Source of the DNA: Bariatricus massiliensis
Lineage (GTDB): Bacteria; Bacillota; Clostridia; Lachnospirales; Lachnospiraceae
Assembly (NCBI RefSeq): GCF_900086725.1
Contig: NZ_LT574836.1
Span: forward strand, 328,034 to 392,033
Length of the DNA stretch: 64,000 bases
Direction of reading: 5' to 3'
In this document: in pieces, positions 6,488-12,862 of the stretch
Numbering within the stretch: position 1 is the stretch's first letter
How the letters are laid out: every line of letters starts with the position of its first letter
The notes under the pieces: model-generated
Databases searched by the model: none
Told to the model about the DNA's origin: nothing
What the model saw: only the letters and a program-made list of their open reading frames with translations
Made by a program: the position numbers and the translations under genes

Positions 6488-7894
6488 ATCGCTACCACAC
6501 GACTGATACCCATGCACATCAGCAAGGGCCAGACCATTGCCCAATCCTTGAAAGACCGCTTCGACTACGGGGAGGACCCGGACAAGACAAACGGCGGCGA
6601 ACTCATTACCGCTTACGAGTGCGACCCCTTGACCGCTGACGCGGAGTTTCTGCTTGCCAAGGCAAAGTACAAGGCGATTACCGGGCGGGAGCAAAAAGCA
6701 GACAGTGACATTATTACCTATCAAATCCGCCAATCGTTCCGCCCCGGTGAGATAACGCCGGAGGACGCAAACCGCCTCGGCTATGAACTTGCTATGCGCT
6801 GGACGAAAGGCCGTCACGCTTTCTTTGTGGCGACCCACGTTGACAAGGCCCATATCCACAGCCACATCTACTACAACTCAACCGCCCTCGACTGCACCCG
6901 GAAATTCCGCAATTTCTGGGGCTCGTCCTTTGCCGTCCGGCGTGTCAGTGACCGCCTCTGTCTGGAAAACGGGCTCTTTATCGTGACCGACCCAAAGCCC
7001 CACAGCAAGACGCAGTTTAAGCACTACGGGGAATGGTTCACAGGCAATCGACCGCTTAACTTCCAAGACCGATTGAAGATTGCCATTGACGCGGCTCTTG
7101 CACAGAGCCCCGCCGACTTTGCCGCGTTCCTCTCGCTCATGGAGGCGGCAGGCTATGAGGTCAAACAGGGGCGCGGCGGCACTCTCTCTTTCCGCACATC
7201 CGGGCAGGAACGCTTTACCCGTCTGCGGTCCTCCACCCTCGGGGTCGGCTACGGGCCGGAGGACATCAGGGCGGCCATATCCGGCACCCGCAAGCGTCCG
7301 GGAACTGCCCCCCGCAAGGTCAGCCTGATTGTGGATATACAGGCAAAACTAAAGGCGGGCAAGGGGCCGGGGTATGAACGGTGGGCCAAGGTTTTCAACC
7401 TGAAGCAGATGGCCGCCGCCCTCGCCTATTTGCAGGACAACGGCCTGACGGAGTACGGGCAGTTGGAACAGCGGGCCGCCGAGACAACCGGGCATTTCCA
7501 CACACTGTCGGAACAGCTAAAGGCCACCGAGACGGCCATGAGCACCAACGCGGAACTGAAAAACGCCATTGTCAAATACGCCAAGACCCGGCCCGTGTTT
7601 GAGGCGTACAAGGCCGCCAAGTACAGCAAAAAATTCCTCGCGGAGCATGAGGCGGATATAGGGGTTTACCGGGCGGTACGGGCTGACTTTGAACGCCTTT
7701 TACACGGAGCCAAGCTCCCCCGCATGGACGCGCTCAAGGAGGAAAGCCGCAGGCTGGCCGCCCGGAAAAAAGAGCTCTATGCGGAGTACCGCAGGGCCAG
7801 AGAGGATATGCAGGAGGTGCTGGCCGCCAAAGCCAATATTGATTATTTGCTCGGCTACACCGGGCAGGACAAAAACAAGGAACAGGAGCGATAG
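6488..7894 (+). CDS. MOBP-type relaxase (mobilisation nuclease)
   Basis: About 468 residues. The N-terminal 210 residues form the relaxase domain: motif I region near the start (TTRLIPMHISKGQT), the Tyr-containing YECDP segment, and the metal-binding three-His motif HVDKAHIHSHIYYNST (residues about 119-134). The C-terminal half is a charged helical region with a KARREKE-style coiled coil. It nicks oriT and pilots the transferred strand. The family usually begins with ATTRLxPxH at the start codon. Here a perfect GGAAAGGAGG lies six bases before ATC 6488 and no ATG/GTG/TTG fits, so either ATC is used or translation begins at ATG 6449 or ATG 6512. It stands downstream of mobC but separated from it by the orphan-gene insert. 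Confidence 0.9.
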   Translation: MATTRLIPMHISKGQTIAQSLKDRFDYGEDPDKTNGGELITAYECDPLTADAEFLLAKAKYKAITGREQKADSDIITYQIRQSFRPGEITPEDANRLGYELAMRWTKGRHAFFVATHVDKAHIHSHIYYNSTALDCTRKFRNFWGSSFAVRRVSDRLCLENGLFIVTDPKPHSKTQFKHYGEWFTGNRPLNFQDRLKIAIDAALAQSPADFAAFLSLMEAAGYEVKQGRGGTLSFRTSGQERFTRLRSSTLGVGYGPEDIRAAISGTRKRPGTAPRKVSLIVDIQAKLKAGKGPGYERWAKVFNLKQMAAALAYLQDNGLTEYGQLEQRAAETTGHFHTLSEQLKATETAMSTNAELKNAIVKYAKTRPVFEAYKAAKYSKKFLAEHEADIGVYRAVRADFERLLHGAKLPRMDALKEESRRLAARKKELYAEYRRAREDMQEVLAAKANIDYLLGYTGQDKNKEQER

Positions 7895-7928
7895 CGTATG
7901 AAAAATAAGGAGCGAAGCGACGCCACCA

Positions 7929-7951
7929 CTTCGGGCCAAGTTGGCCCGAAG
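7929..7951. repeat. ICE palindrome copy 7
   Basis: Core TCGGGCCAAGTTGGCCCGA at 7931-7949, 35 bases after the relaxase stop, with actt and aagc flanks. It forms the left border of the block that holds the efflux cassette and the first of four adjacent hairpins. Confidence 0.95.
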
Positions 7952-7959
7952 CACCGGGT

Positions 7960-8043
7960 TTGGGGCGGGCCCCAACAAGCAGTTTCTGACGATTTTGCCG
8001 CAAGGCAAAACGGCTGAAACTTGCAACTGTGGCCACAGTTGCA
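7960..8043. other. Cluster of three hairpins beside the relaxase (possible oriT or replication origin)
   Basis: TTGGGGC-gg-GCCCCAA at 7960-7975, TTTTGCC-gcaa-GGCAAAA at 7993-8010 and a perfect 22-base palindrome with arms TGCAACTGTGG / CCACAGTTGCA at 8022-8043. Together with palindrome copy 7 this makes four inverted repeats within 115 noncoding bases between the relaxase and a convergent regulator gene. Relaxase-proximal hairpins are typical of oriT or single-strand origins, but no nic motif could be identified. Confidence 0.5.
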
Positions 8044-8099
8044 TTGCTTGCCATTTAGCGCAACCCCGGAAATTGCATAAAAAAACAAGGGCCGCGTTT

Positions 8100-8456
8100 T
8101 TACGCTTCCCCCGTTTCTTTCAGGCTGATTGCCCCGTCTATGGCCGCTTCAATGATGGGTAAATACTCTTTGGGACATAACTCCAATTTAAGCACCGTCC
8201 GTTCCCGCTCCTTGCCGTCCAGCTCACTGTCTGCCGGGAAAAAATATCGTTCCACCGGGAGCTTGCATATCTTCACCAGCTGGTAAAAAACCGGGAGGCT
8301 GGGGAGACTGCCGCTGTTCTCAATGTTCGCAAGATAACGCGGGTCAATGTTTACCTTTTCAGCAAGGGCGCGACGGGACAAGCCTAATACTTTGCGGGCC
8401 TCTTTCAAATCAGTACCAAGGCTTACAAAGTTTTCTGTTTCTCGTTCTTTTTGCAT
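8100..8456 (-). CDS. XRE-family HTH regulator
   Basis: 118 residues with a helix-turn-helix at residues about 14-60 (LKEARKVLGLSRRALAEKVN...YLANIENSG), then an acidic-basic C-terminal region with no clear ligand domain (YFFPADSELDGKERERTVLKLEL...). Short XRE proteins of this kind usually control excision or transfer in Tn916/Tn1549 elements. It is the only minus-strand gene inside the visible part of the ICE and diverges from the TetR gene over a 200-base intergenic region. Near the relaxase end its 3' side faces the hairpin cluster. Confidence 0.88.
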   Translation of the reverse strand: MQKERETENFVSLGTDLKEARKVLGLSRRALAEKVNIDPRYLANIENSGSLPSLPVFYQLVKICKLPVERYFFPADSELDGKERERTVLKLELCPKEYLPIIEAAIDGAISLKETGEA

Positions 8457-8572
8457 ATCACATCACCCCTTTACATTCTATAATTCATATGGTGTGCCGG
8501 GAATGATTTAATATGTATTTTGCTTACATTGATTAAGCCACAAAAATTTAAGCACTTTAGGAAAAATACTAA

Positions 8573-8626
8573 TGGTATGTATCTTGACAGTGGTTTGAAT
8601 ATCGTGTATAATGCAATTACATACCA
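8573..8626 (+). promoter_or_regulatory. tetR-type gene promoter framed by an inverted repeat operator
   Basis: TTGACA (8584-8589), 17-base spacer, TATAAT (8607-8612): a consensus promoter. It is bracketed by TGGTATGTA (8573-8581) and TACATACCA (8618-8626), exact reverse complements. TACATACCA occurs again at 9393-9401 before the next gene. This fits autoregulation by the TetR protein, an inference. Confidence 0.75.
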
Positions 8627-8655
8627 AGCGAATGTTAGAAGAAAGGAGGCTCGTT

Positions 8656-9303
8656 ATGGCTCGTAACAAATATCCAGAAGTTACCGTAGAAAAAATACTA
8701 GAGGTATCCCAACGGTTATTTATGGAAAAAGGATATGATGATACAACCATCCAAGACATTGTAAATGAGTTGGGCGGCTTAACCAAAGGGGCAATATATC
8801 ATCATTTCAAATCTAAGGAAGAAATCATGGACGCGTTAGGCGAAAAAATGTTTTTCGATAACAACCCTTTTACGATTGTCAAGCAACGCAAAGAATTGAA
8901 TGGTTTACAAAAAATGCGCGAAGTTATTAAAATCAATCATGCCGATGTGGATAGGGCCGAAATAAGCAAGCATAGTTTACCTGTTTTGAAAAATCCACGA
9001 ATATTGGCAGGAATGATTGATACTGATAGGCGGTTGATTGCACCTCTGTGGTTAGCTCTAATAGAGGAGGGTCAACGTGACGGTTCAATTCATACGCACT
9101 ATGCAAAGGAACTTTCCGAGTTACTTCCTTTATTGACTAATTTGTGGTTAGCTCCCTCTGTCTATCCTGCATCGGCTGTTGAGATAATGAATAAATTTCT
9201 CTGTATTTGCACCATGCTTGAAGCAATGGGTGTTCCGCTGATTGATGATGAAATTAAGGAGCTGGCAGACCATTACTTTAAGGAAATTGTAGCGGCAGAA
9301 TAA
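8656..9303 (+). CDS. TetR/AcrR-family repressor
   Basis: 215 residues starting at ATG 8656 behind GAAAGGAGG; an in-frame ATG at 8611 lies inside the -10 box and is not used. The N-terminal HTH (residues about 9-55) has the family pattern ILEVSQRLFMEKGYDDTTIQDI...TKGAIYHHFKSKEE. The C-terminal ligand domain is divergent. It heads an AT-rich cassette with two small membrane proteins and an MFS exporter, so it most likely represses the pump until a drug or metabolite binds. The inverted repeat around its own promoter and the repeated half-site at 9393 support this. Confidence 0.9.
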   Translation: MARNKYPEVTVEKILEVSQRLFMEKGYDDTTIQDIVNELGGLTKGAIYHHFKSKEEIMDALGEKMFFDNNPFTIVKQRKELNGLQKMREVIKINHADVDRAEISKHSLPVLKNPRILAGMIDTDRRLIAPLWLALIEEGQRDGSIHTHYAKELSELLPLLTNLWLAPSVYPASAVEIMNKFLCICTMLEAMGVPLIDDEIKELADHYFKEIVAAE

Positions 9304-9331
9304 AATTGCCTTGAAAGAGGCAGTTTTATTT
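9303..9331 (+). terminator. Hairpin with T-run after the TetR gene
   Basis: Stem AAAATTGCC(tt) / (ga)GGCAGTTTT followed by attt. A second weak hairpin AGGC-gttaa-GCCTTTTT lies at 9363-9380 between the gene and the next one. Confidence 0.5.
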
Positions 9332-9392
9332 GAACATATACATTCATTCGTAAGGTATCAATTAGGCGTTAAGCCTTTTTATATTACTCATA

Positions 9393-9401
9393 TACATACC
9401 A
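9393..9401 (+). promoter_or_regulatory. Second TACATACCA half-site, candidate TetR-protein operator
   Basis: Exact copy of the TACATACCA half-site seen at the TetR-gene promoter, 29 bases before the next start codon. A related imperfect inverted repeat (ATAC...GTAT, 9338-9358) lies just upstream. Its presence suggests the small membrane genes and the pump respond to the same repressor. Confidence 0.45.
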
Positions 9402-9430
9402 ACCAAACGTATTAAAAGGAGGTCATTACT

Positions 9431-9700
9431 ATGACAGAAGAAAGATTTGAACAGGTTATCGAAAACGCAATCGAGGGTGCCGCTGATAAGTTTGACCACT
9501 CCATAAACCGTGCATGGAAACATCGGCCTGTTCGCATGATTGGGAAAAGTATCGCTTGCTTATCGGGGGTCGGCTTGTTGGCCGCCTCATATCCCTTGTT
9601 TGAGAGGGGACAGAATACCGCTGCAAAAGCCTGCTTAATTAGTGGTGGGATTGTCATAGCGGCTAATGCTATCGAACTTTTTATTTTCAGAAAGAGGTGA
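9431..9700 (+). CDS. Small two-helix membrane protein of the efflux cassette
   Basis: 89 residues; a soluble acidic N-terminus (MTEERFEQVIENAIEGAADKF) then two hydrophobic segments (about 37-55 and 67-84), ending in a basic FRKR. Good AAAAGGAGG site. No family recognised. Lying between the TetR repressor and the MFS exporter and co-oriented with both, it may be an accessory part of the pump or a membrane stress protein; this is inference from position only. Confidence 0.7.
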   Translation: MTEERFEQVIENAIEGAADKFDHSINRAWKHRPVRMIGKSIACLSGVGLLAASYPLFERGQNTAAKACLISGGIVIAANAIELFIFRKR

Positions 9701-9704
9701 GCCT

Positions 9705-9851
9705 ATGGAGAGCCATATTGAAAAGGACGGTTTGTTATTTGGGATAGCGGGTATCATTGTTCTCCTATTTGGAAAATCAATCCTTAAATTTGGTTTTACC
9801 GTGCTGTTCAAAATTACAAAATTCTTAATACGAAGCATTTTTATTTATTAA
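9705..9851 (+). CDS. 48-residue membrane peptide
   Basis: Starts at ATG 9705, four bases after the upstream stop and behind AAAGAGGTG. It is almost wholly hydrophobic after a short polar N-terminus (GLLFGIAGIIVLLFGKSILKF...), with Lys-spaced helices suggesting one or two membrane passes. Unknown function. It is likely co-translated with the preceding small membrane protein. Confidence 0.6.
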   Translation: MESHIEKDGLLFGIAGIIVLLFGKSILKFGFTVLFKITKFLIRSIFIY

Positions 9852-9854
9852 CTC

Positions 9855-9905
9855 GTATTGACCTGTCATTGAAAATATAGCTGTATGACAGTGGCGGGTC
9901 AATAC
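9855..9905 (+). terminator. Long stem-loop before the MFS gene
   Basis: Stem GTATTGACC-t-GTCAT paired with ATGACAG...GGTCAATAC. It ends 26 bases before the MFS start and could be a terminator for the small genes or an mRNA-processing or attenuation structure. Confidence 0.5.
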
Positions 9906-9931
9906 ATTTCAAACCACGATAGGAGAAATTC

Positions 9932-11164
9932 ATGTATCAGAAACTTTTCAACAAAAACTTTACAATGGTGGTTATCGGGCAGATTATTTCCTTGTTTGGA
10001 AATGTAATTTTAAGATTTGCCCTTTCACTTTATATTCTCGACGCTACCGGGTCGGCAACAATTTTTGGCTCTATTATGGCTGTTTCTATGTTACCGACAA
10101 TCGTTCTATCGCCCTTTGGTGGAATGTTGGCAGATCGGGTCAACCGAAGAAATATTATGGTTGCGTTGGATTTTACCACGGCGGCAATTATCTTTATATT
10201 TGGTTTTGCACTTAACGAAAATACGGCTATTCCTGCTATTGCGGTTGTACTAATTTTGCTCTCACTTATACAGGCGTTTTATCAGCCATCAGTACAATCC
10301 AGCGTTCCACTGCTCCAAACAGAAAATCACCTAATTCAAGCAAATTCCGTTGTAAATCAGGTTATGGCTTTTGCGAATTTGCTGGGCCCGGTATTGGGCG
10401 GCATTTTGTATGGTATGTTTGGCGTGGGGCCTATCATTGTTATCAGCGGTATTAGCTTTTTTCTATCAGCTATTTTGGAGATTTTCATACATATTCCTTT
10501 TACGCCGCCAACGGAGAAGGGGAACATTTTTCATATTGTTAAAAGTGATTTTAAGGACAGTATGAAATTCATGGTAAAAGAGCGCCCCGATATTCTTAAA
10601 GCACTCCTTTTTACTGGGGCCATCTCTTTTTTCATTGCGGCTGTTGCCATTGTCGGAAAACCATATCTTATCCGGGTCACATTAGGACTAAGTGCAGAGC
10701 ATTATGGTATTACAGAGGGGTGTTTAGGTGCCGCAGGTATATTAGGAGGTATTGCCGCGGGAGTTATTGGAAGCAAAATAAAAACAAAAAAACTATATTA
10801 TCTTATGATTTTAATGGGAGCTTTCTTAGTACCTGTTGGATTGGCATTTCTGCTTAATGCACCCACATTTACCTCTTATCTATTGATAACGATTGCTTTT
10901 TCAGCAAATCAATTACTATATTGTATGTTCTCTATACTTATTCTGTCTGTCATACAGCAGAAAACACCGAACCACCTTTTAGGCAAAATAATGGCTTATG
11001 TGAGCACGGTTGTTATGTGTAGTCAACCTCTCGGTCAAGCCCTATATGGTGTATTGTTCGATAAATTTACAACAAACGTCTATATACTACTTATTGCAAC
11101 AGCAATTATGATTGCTACAATCGGGTTATTGTCAAAAAAGACTTTCAAAAGTTTGGATGAATAA
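9932..11164 (+). CDS. MFS-type drug exporter (MefA-like 12-helix family)
   Basis: 410 residues with about 12 predicted membrane helices and the family loop GMLADRVNRRNIM between helices 2 and 3 (residues about 67-79). The layout matches the MFS_3/macrolide-exporter-like group (ENTAIPAIAVV..., LGPVLGGILYGMFGVGP). The substrate cannot be told from sequence. It lies in an AT-rich cassette with a TetR repressor and small membrane proteins inside the ICE, consistent with a transferable efflux determinant. Start chosen at ATG 9932, behind TAGGAGA. Confidence 0.88.
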   Translation: MYQKLFNKNFTMVVIGQIISLFGNVILRFALSLYILDATGSATIFGSIMAVSMLPTIVLSPFGGMLADRVNRRNIMVALDFTTAAIIFIFGFALNENTAIPAIAVVLILLSLIQAFYQPSVQSSVPLLQTENHLIQANSVVNQVMAFANLLGPVLGGILYGMFGVGPIIVISGISFFLSAILEIFIHIPFTPPTEKGNIFHIVKSDFKDSMKFMVKERPDILKALLFTGAISFFIAAVAIVGKPYLIRVTLGLSAEHYGITEGCLGAAGILGGIAAGVIGSKIKTKKLYYLMILMGAFLVPVGLAFLLNAPTFTSYLLITIAFSANQLLYCMFSILILSVIQQKTPNHLLGKIMAYVSTVVMCSQPLGQALYGVLFDKFTTNVYILLIATAIMIATIGLLSKKTFKSLDE

Positions 11165-11195
11165 ACTCAAAACATTTCTATTGATATAGAATAAA

Positions 11196-11241
11196 ATCTG
11201 CCGCACGACGGCAAAAGAAAAAAAGCCGTCGTGTAGCAGAT
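11196..11241. terminator. Hairpin after the MFS gene
   Basis: Arms ATCTGC-cg-CACGACGGC and GCCGTCGTG-ta-GCAGAT around an A-rich loop; 15 paired bases. The 32-base gap from the MFS stop fits a terminator, though the T-run is short. Confidence 0.6.
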
Positions 11242-11432
11242 ATTTCCCCTTGCCTATCTCTATTATCTACGGCGGCTTTGAGAAATCAAGGCCGCTTATC
11301 TGCGGCCATCGGAGGGCCGCTATGTTTGCTTCATCCTACCAATATAGTTATCTGTCAAAAAAAGCTGGATACCACCTGCGGGAAACTATGTTGATAAGTA
11401 TGCACTATACCATGTAGTTGAACAACATATTT

Positions 11433-11479
11433 ACATACAAAAGGCCCGGTTACATTATGTAGCCGGGCCTTTTGTATGT
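11433..11479. terminator. 47-base almost perfect inverted repeat, likely bidirectional terminator
   Basis: Arms ACATACAAAAGGCCCGG (11433-11449) and CCGGGCCTTTTGTATGT (11463-11479), with a further five pairs in the loop. The T-run/A-run on the outer sides lets it work in both directions. It closes the AT-rich cargo block. Confidence 0.7.
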
Positions 11480-11569
11480 CGAAAATTACGCTTTTCTGTT
11501 GGCTGCCGTTCCCCGCCGCCTCCGTTTCGATTGAAGCCCAAAACCAAAATTGAAACGGAGGAAAACAAA

Positions 11570-11992
11570 ATGAAGATTATCAATTTGCGGGACTATTACC
11601 CGTTCTACAAACAAAATCAGTTTATCGAAGTCACGGACGAGGTGGCCGCGCTCTTTTGCGAAAGTGAGCGCAGGGAGGCCGCCTATCAACTGCGTACATA
11701 CCGCCACAAGGCGTATTACTCCCTTGACTGTGACGATGGCATAGAGTGTGAAGCCGTCTTTGTCTCGCTCTCCCCGTGGGAGCTTTACGAGCGCAAGGTG
11801 ACGGCGCAGGAGCTCCGGGCCGCCCTTTCCAGCCTGCCCGAGATACAGGCTCGGCGCGTCTACGCTCATTGCGCCCTCGGTATCAGCAAGGCCCAGCTTG
11901 CGCGGGCCGAGGGTGTCAGCGAAAAGGTGGTACGGACTTCCATTGACCGGGCGTTGCGGAATATGGAAAAAAGATTAAAGAATTTCTTTTAA
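11570..11992 (+). CDS. Sigma-70-like regulatory protein of the ICE (Tn916 orf7-like)
   Basis: 140 residues from ATG 11570, behind ACGGAGG; an upstream in-frame TTG at 11531 has no site. The N-terminal part (INLRDYYPFYKQNQFIEVTDEVAALF...AYQLRTYRHKAYYSLD) matches the ICE sigma-factor-like family. The last 60 residues look like sigma region 4: an HTH with LPEIQARRVYAHCALGISKAQLARAEGVS..VVRTSIDRAL. In Tn916-like elements these proteins drive transcription of transfer or excision genes. The GC-rich composition matches the ICE backbone. Confidence 0.85.
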   Translation: MKIINLRDYYPFYKQNQFIEVTDEVAALFCESERREAAYQLRTYRHKAYYSLDCDDGIECEAVFVSLSPWELYERKVTAQELRAALSSLPEIQARRVYAHCALGISKAQLARAEGVSEKVVRTSIDRALRNMEKRLKNFF

Positions 11993-12042
11993 GGGGGGTC
12001 GGTTTTGCCCCAAAAATGAAAAGGTATATAAGAGGGGAATAA

Positions 12043-12065
12043 CCTCGGGCCAAGTTGGCCCGAGG
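12043..12065. repeat. ICE palindrome copy 8
   Basis: Perfect 23-base palindrome: CC + core TCGGGCCAAGTTGGCCCGA (12045-12063) + GG. It is at the right border of the block between copies 7 and 8, 50 bases after the sigma-like gene, and opens the structured noncoding zone. Confidence 0.95.
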
Positions 12066-12597
12066 CAGGACAGGCCCTCCGGCAATTTGACAACTGAATA
12101 GCAACGCACTGATACGTTAGGCGCTGGAGCCGAAAGGATAAGCCAAGCGGTGGGTACGCCATGACTTCCCCATCAGGGGAACGAGCGAGAACTACCTACA
12201 CCGCAGGCGGGCCGTGGCTGGCCCGCTGGCAATGACCTCCACGCCCTATAATGATACTTCCGCTTTGAACGCTTCACAGCATTGAGCGGCGCACCTACAA
12301 GTATAGGCCGGGGTGAAACTCCCATGAGGGCTGCCAAGCCCGTTGGTGCATTGCAGGAAATACAATCGAAACGGAATGAGGGCCGCCCCGCGTCCACTGT
12401 CTTGCGACAGGCCAATCACAGCGGCGCGGCCCTCAATTTTAAGAAACGCAGTCACTCTATGACCTCGGGCCAAGTTGACCCGAAGCATGGAGAAAGACCA
12501 AACGGCAGCACTCAACACGGGTGCCGCCGTTTGGCGTTTCCCCATGAGACAGGCGGAAACACAAGCCATCCACCCAATGCCCACAAGGAGGTTTTCA
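12066..12597 (+). ncRNA. Candidate structured RNA or leader between sigma-like gene and small ORF
   Basis: About 530 bases without a convincing gene but with several strong helices: TTCCCC-atca-GGGGAA (around 12164-12181), GCGGGCC-gtggct-GGCCCGC (12207-12226), GAGGGCCGC (12378-12386) paired with GCGGCCCTC (12426-12434) enclosing CTGTC-ttgc-GACAG, and CCAAACGGC-a-GCAC paired with GTGC-c-GCCGTTTGG (12498-12534). The third helix is followed by AATTTT. Purine-rich unpaired bits such as GGGGTGAAACTCCC look RNA-like. It could be a stable RNA, a long riboswitch-like leader of the 12598 gene, or part of the excision/transfer control region. No known Rfam family is claimed. Confidence 0.5.
12463..12485. 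repeat. ICE palindrome copy 9 (one mismatch)
   Basis: TCGGGCCAAGTTGACCCGA at 12465-12483: one G-to-A change in the right arm. It lies inside the structured noncoding region, 420 bases after copy 8. Confidence 0.9.
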
Positions 12598-12774
12598 ATG
12601 ACACAGACTGTTACATACCAGCGAGAAACGAAGTCCGCGCCTTTTCAGGGAAAGACGATTGTACTTGAAAATCTGACCCCGGTACTTTCCCCAAAAGTGC
12701 GCGATAAACGGAAAAAAGAGATAGAGCGGTGCCTGTTTGAAGTGTTCAGCAAATACGGGGACAGGCGGTGCTGA
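12598..12774 (+). CDS. Small conserved ICE protein upstream of the serine recombinase
   Basis: 58 residues, ATG behind ACAAGGAGG. Sequence MTQTVTYQRETKSAPFQGKT... then ENLTPVLSP and a basic helix VRDKRKKEIERCLFEVFSKY. Small proteins of this form are regularly found just before the serine recombinase in Tn1549-type elements; some are annotated as transposon-encoded TnpW/TnpV types, but I cannot place this one with certainty. It may assist excision (a recombination directionality factor is possible) or be regulatory; no evidence beyond position. Confidence 0.65.
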   Translation: MTQTVTYQRETKSAPFQGKTIVLENLTPVLSPKVRDKRKKEIERCLFEVFSKYGDRRC

Positions 12775-12786
12775 CGCTCCGTATCC

Positions 12787-12815
12787 TTGTTGAAAAGGGC
12801 TGTCAATGGTATAAT
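12787..12815 (+). promoter_or_regulatory. Promoter of the serine recombinase
   Basis: TTGTTG (12787-12792), 17-base spacer, TATAAT (12810-12815) with an extended TGg element just before the -10. It gives the recombinase a transcription start of its own, about 45 bases before its ATG. Confidence 0.6.
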
Positions 12816-12862
12816 ATAGTTATAGGTTGGCAGCTCCATTCCGTAAAGGAAAGGGGCTAACT

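Larger units (their letters stand above)
11165..11569. other. 405-base noncoding stretch with nested inverted repeats
   Basis: No ORF of note. Besides the two strong hairpins listed separately, it holds alternating GGCCGC/GCGGCC words (about 11290-11322) that can pair in more than one way. This marks the change from AT-rich cargo back to the GC-rich ICE backbone. Confidence 0.5.

Noticed and set aside
31..12483. Palindromes as ICE attachment sites
   Set aside because: They are internal and numerous, and none occurs at the junction with the broken kinase gene.
29..12485. The nine palindromes as a CRISPR array
   Set aside because: The spacing is irregular (about 420 to 4100 bases) and genes lie between copies; no cas genes are present.
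12282..12668. 128-residue ORF in the structured region before the small ICE gene
   Set aside because: It crosses several hairpins and a palindrome, has no good ribosome site and ends inside the better-supported 12598 gene.
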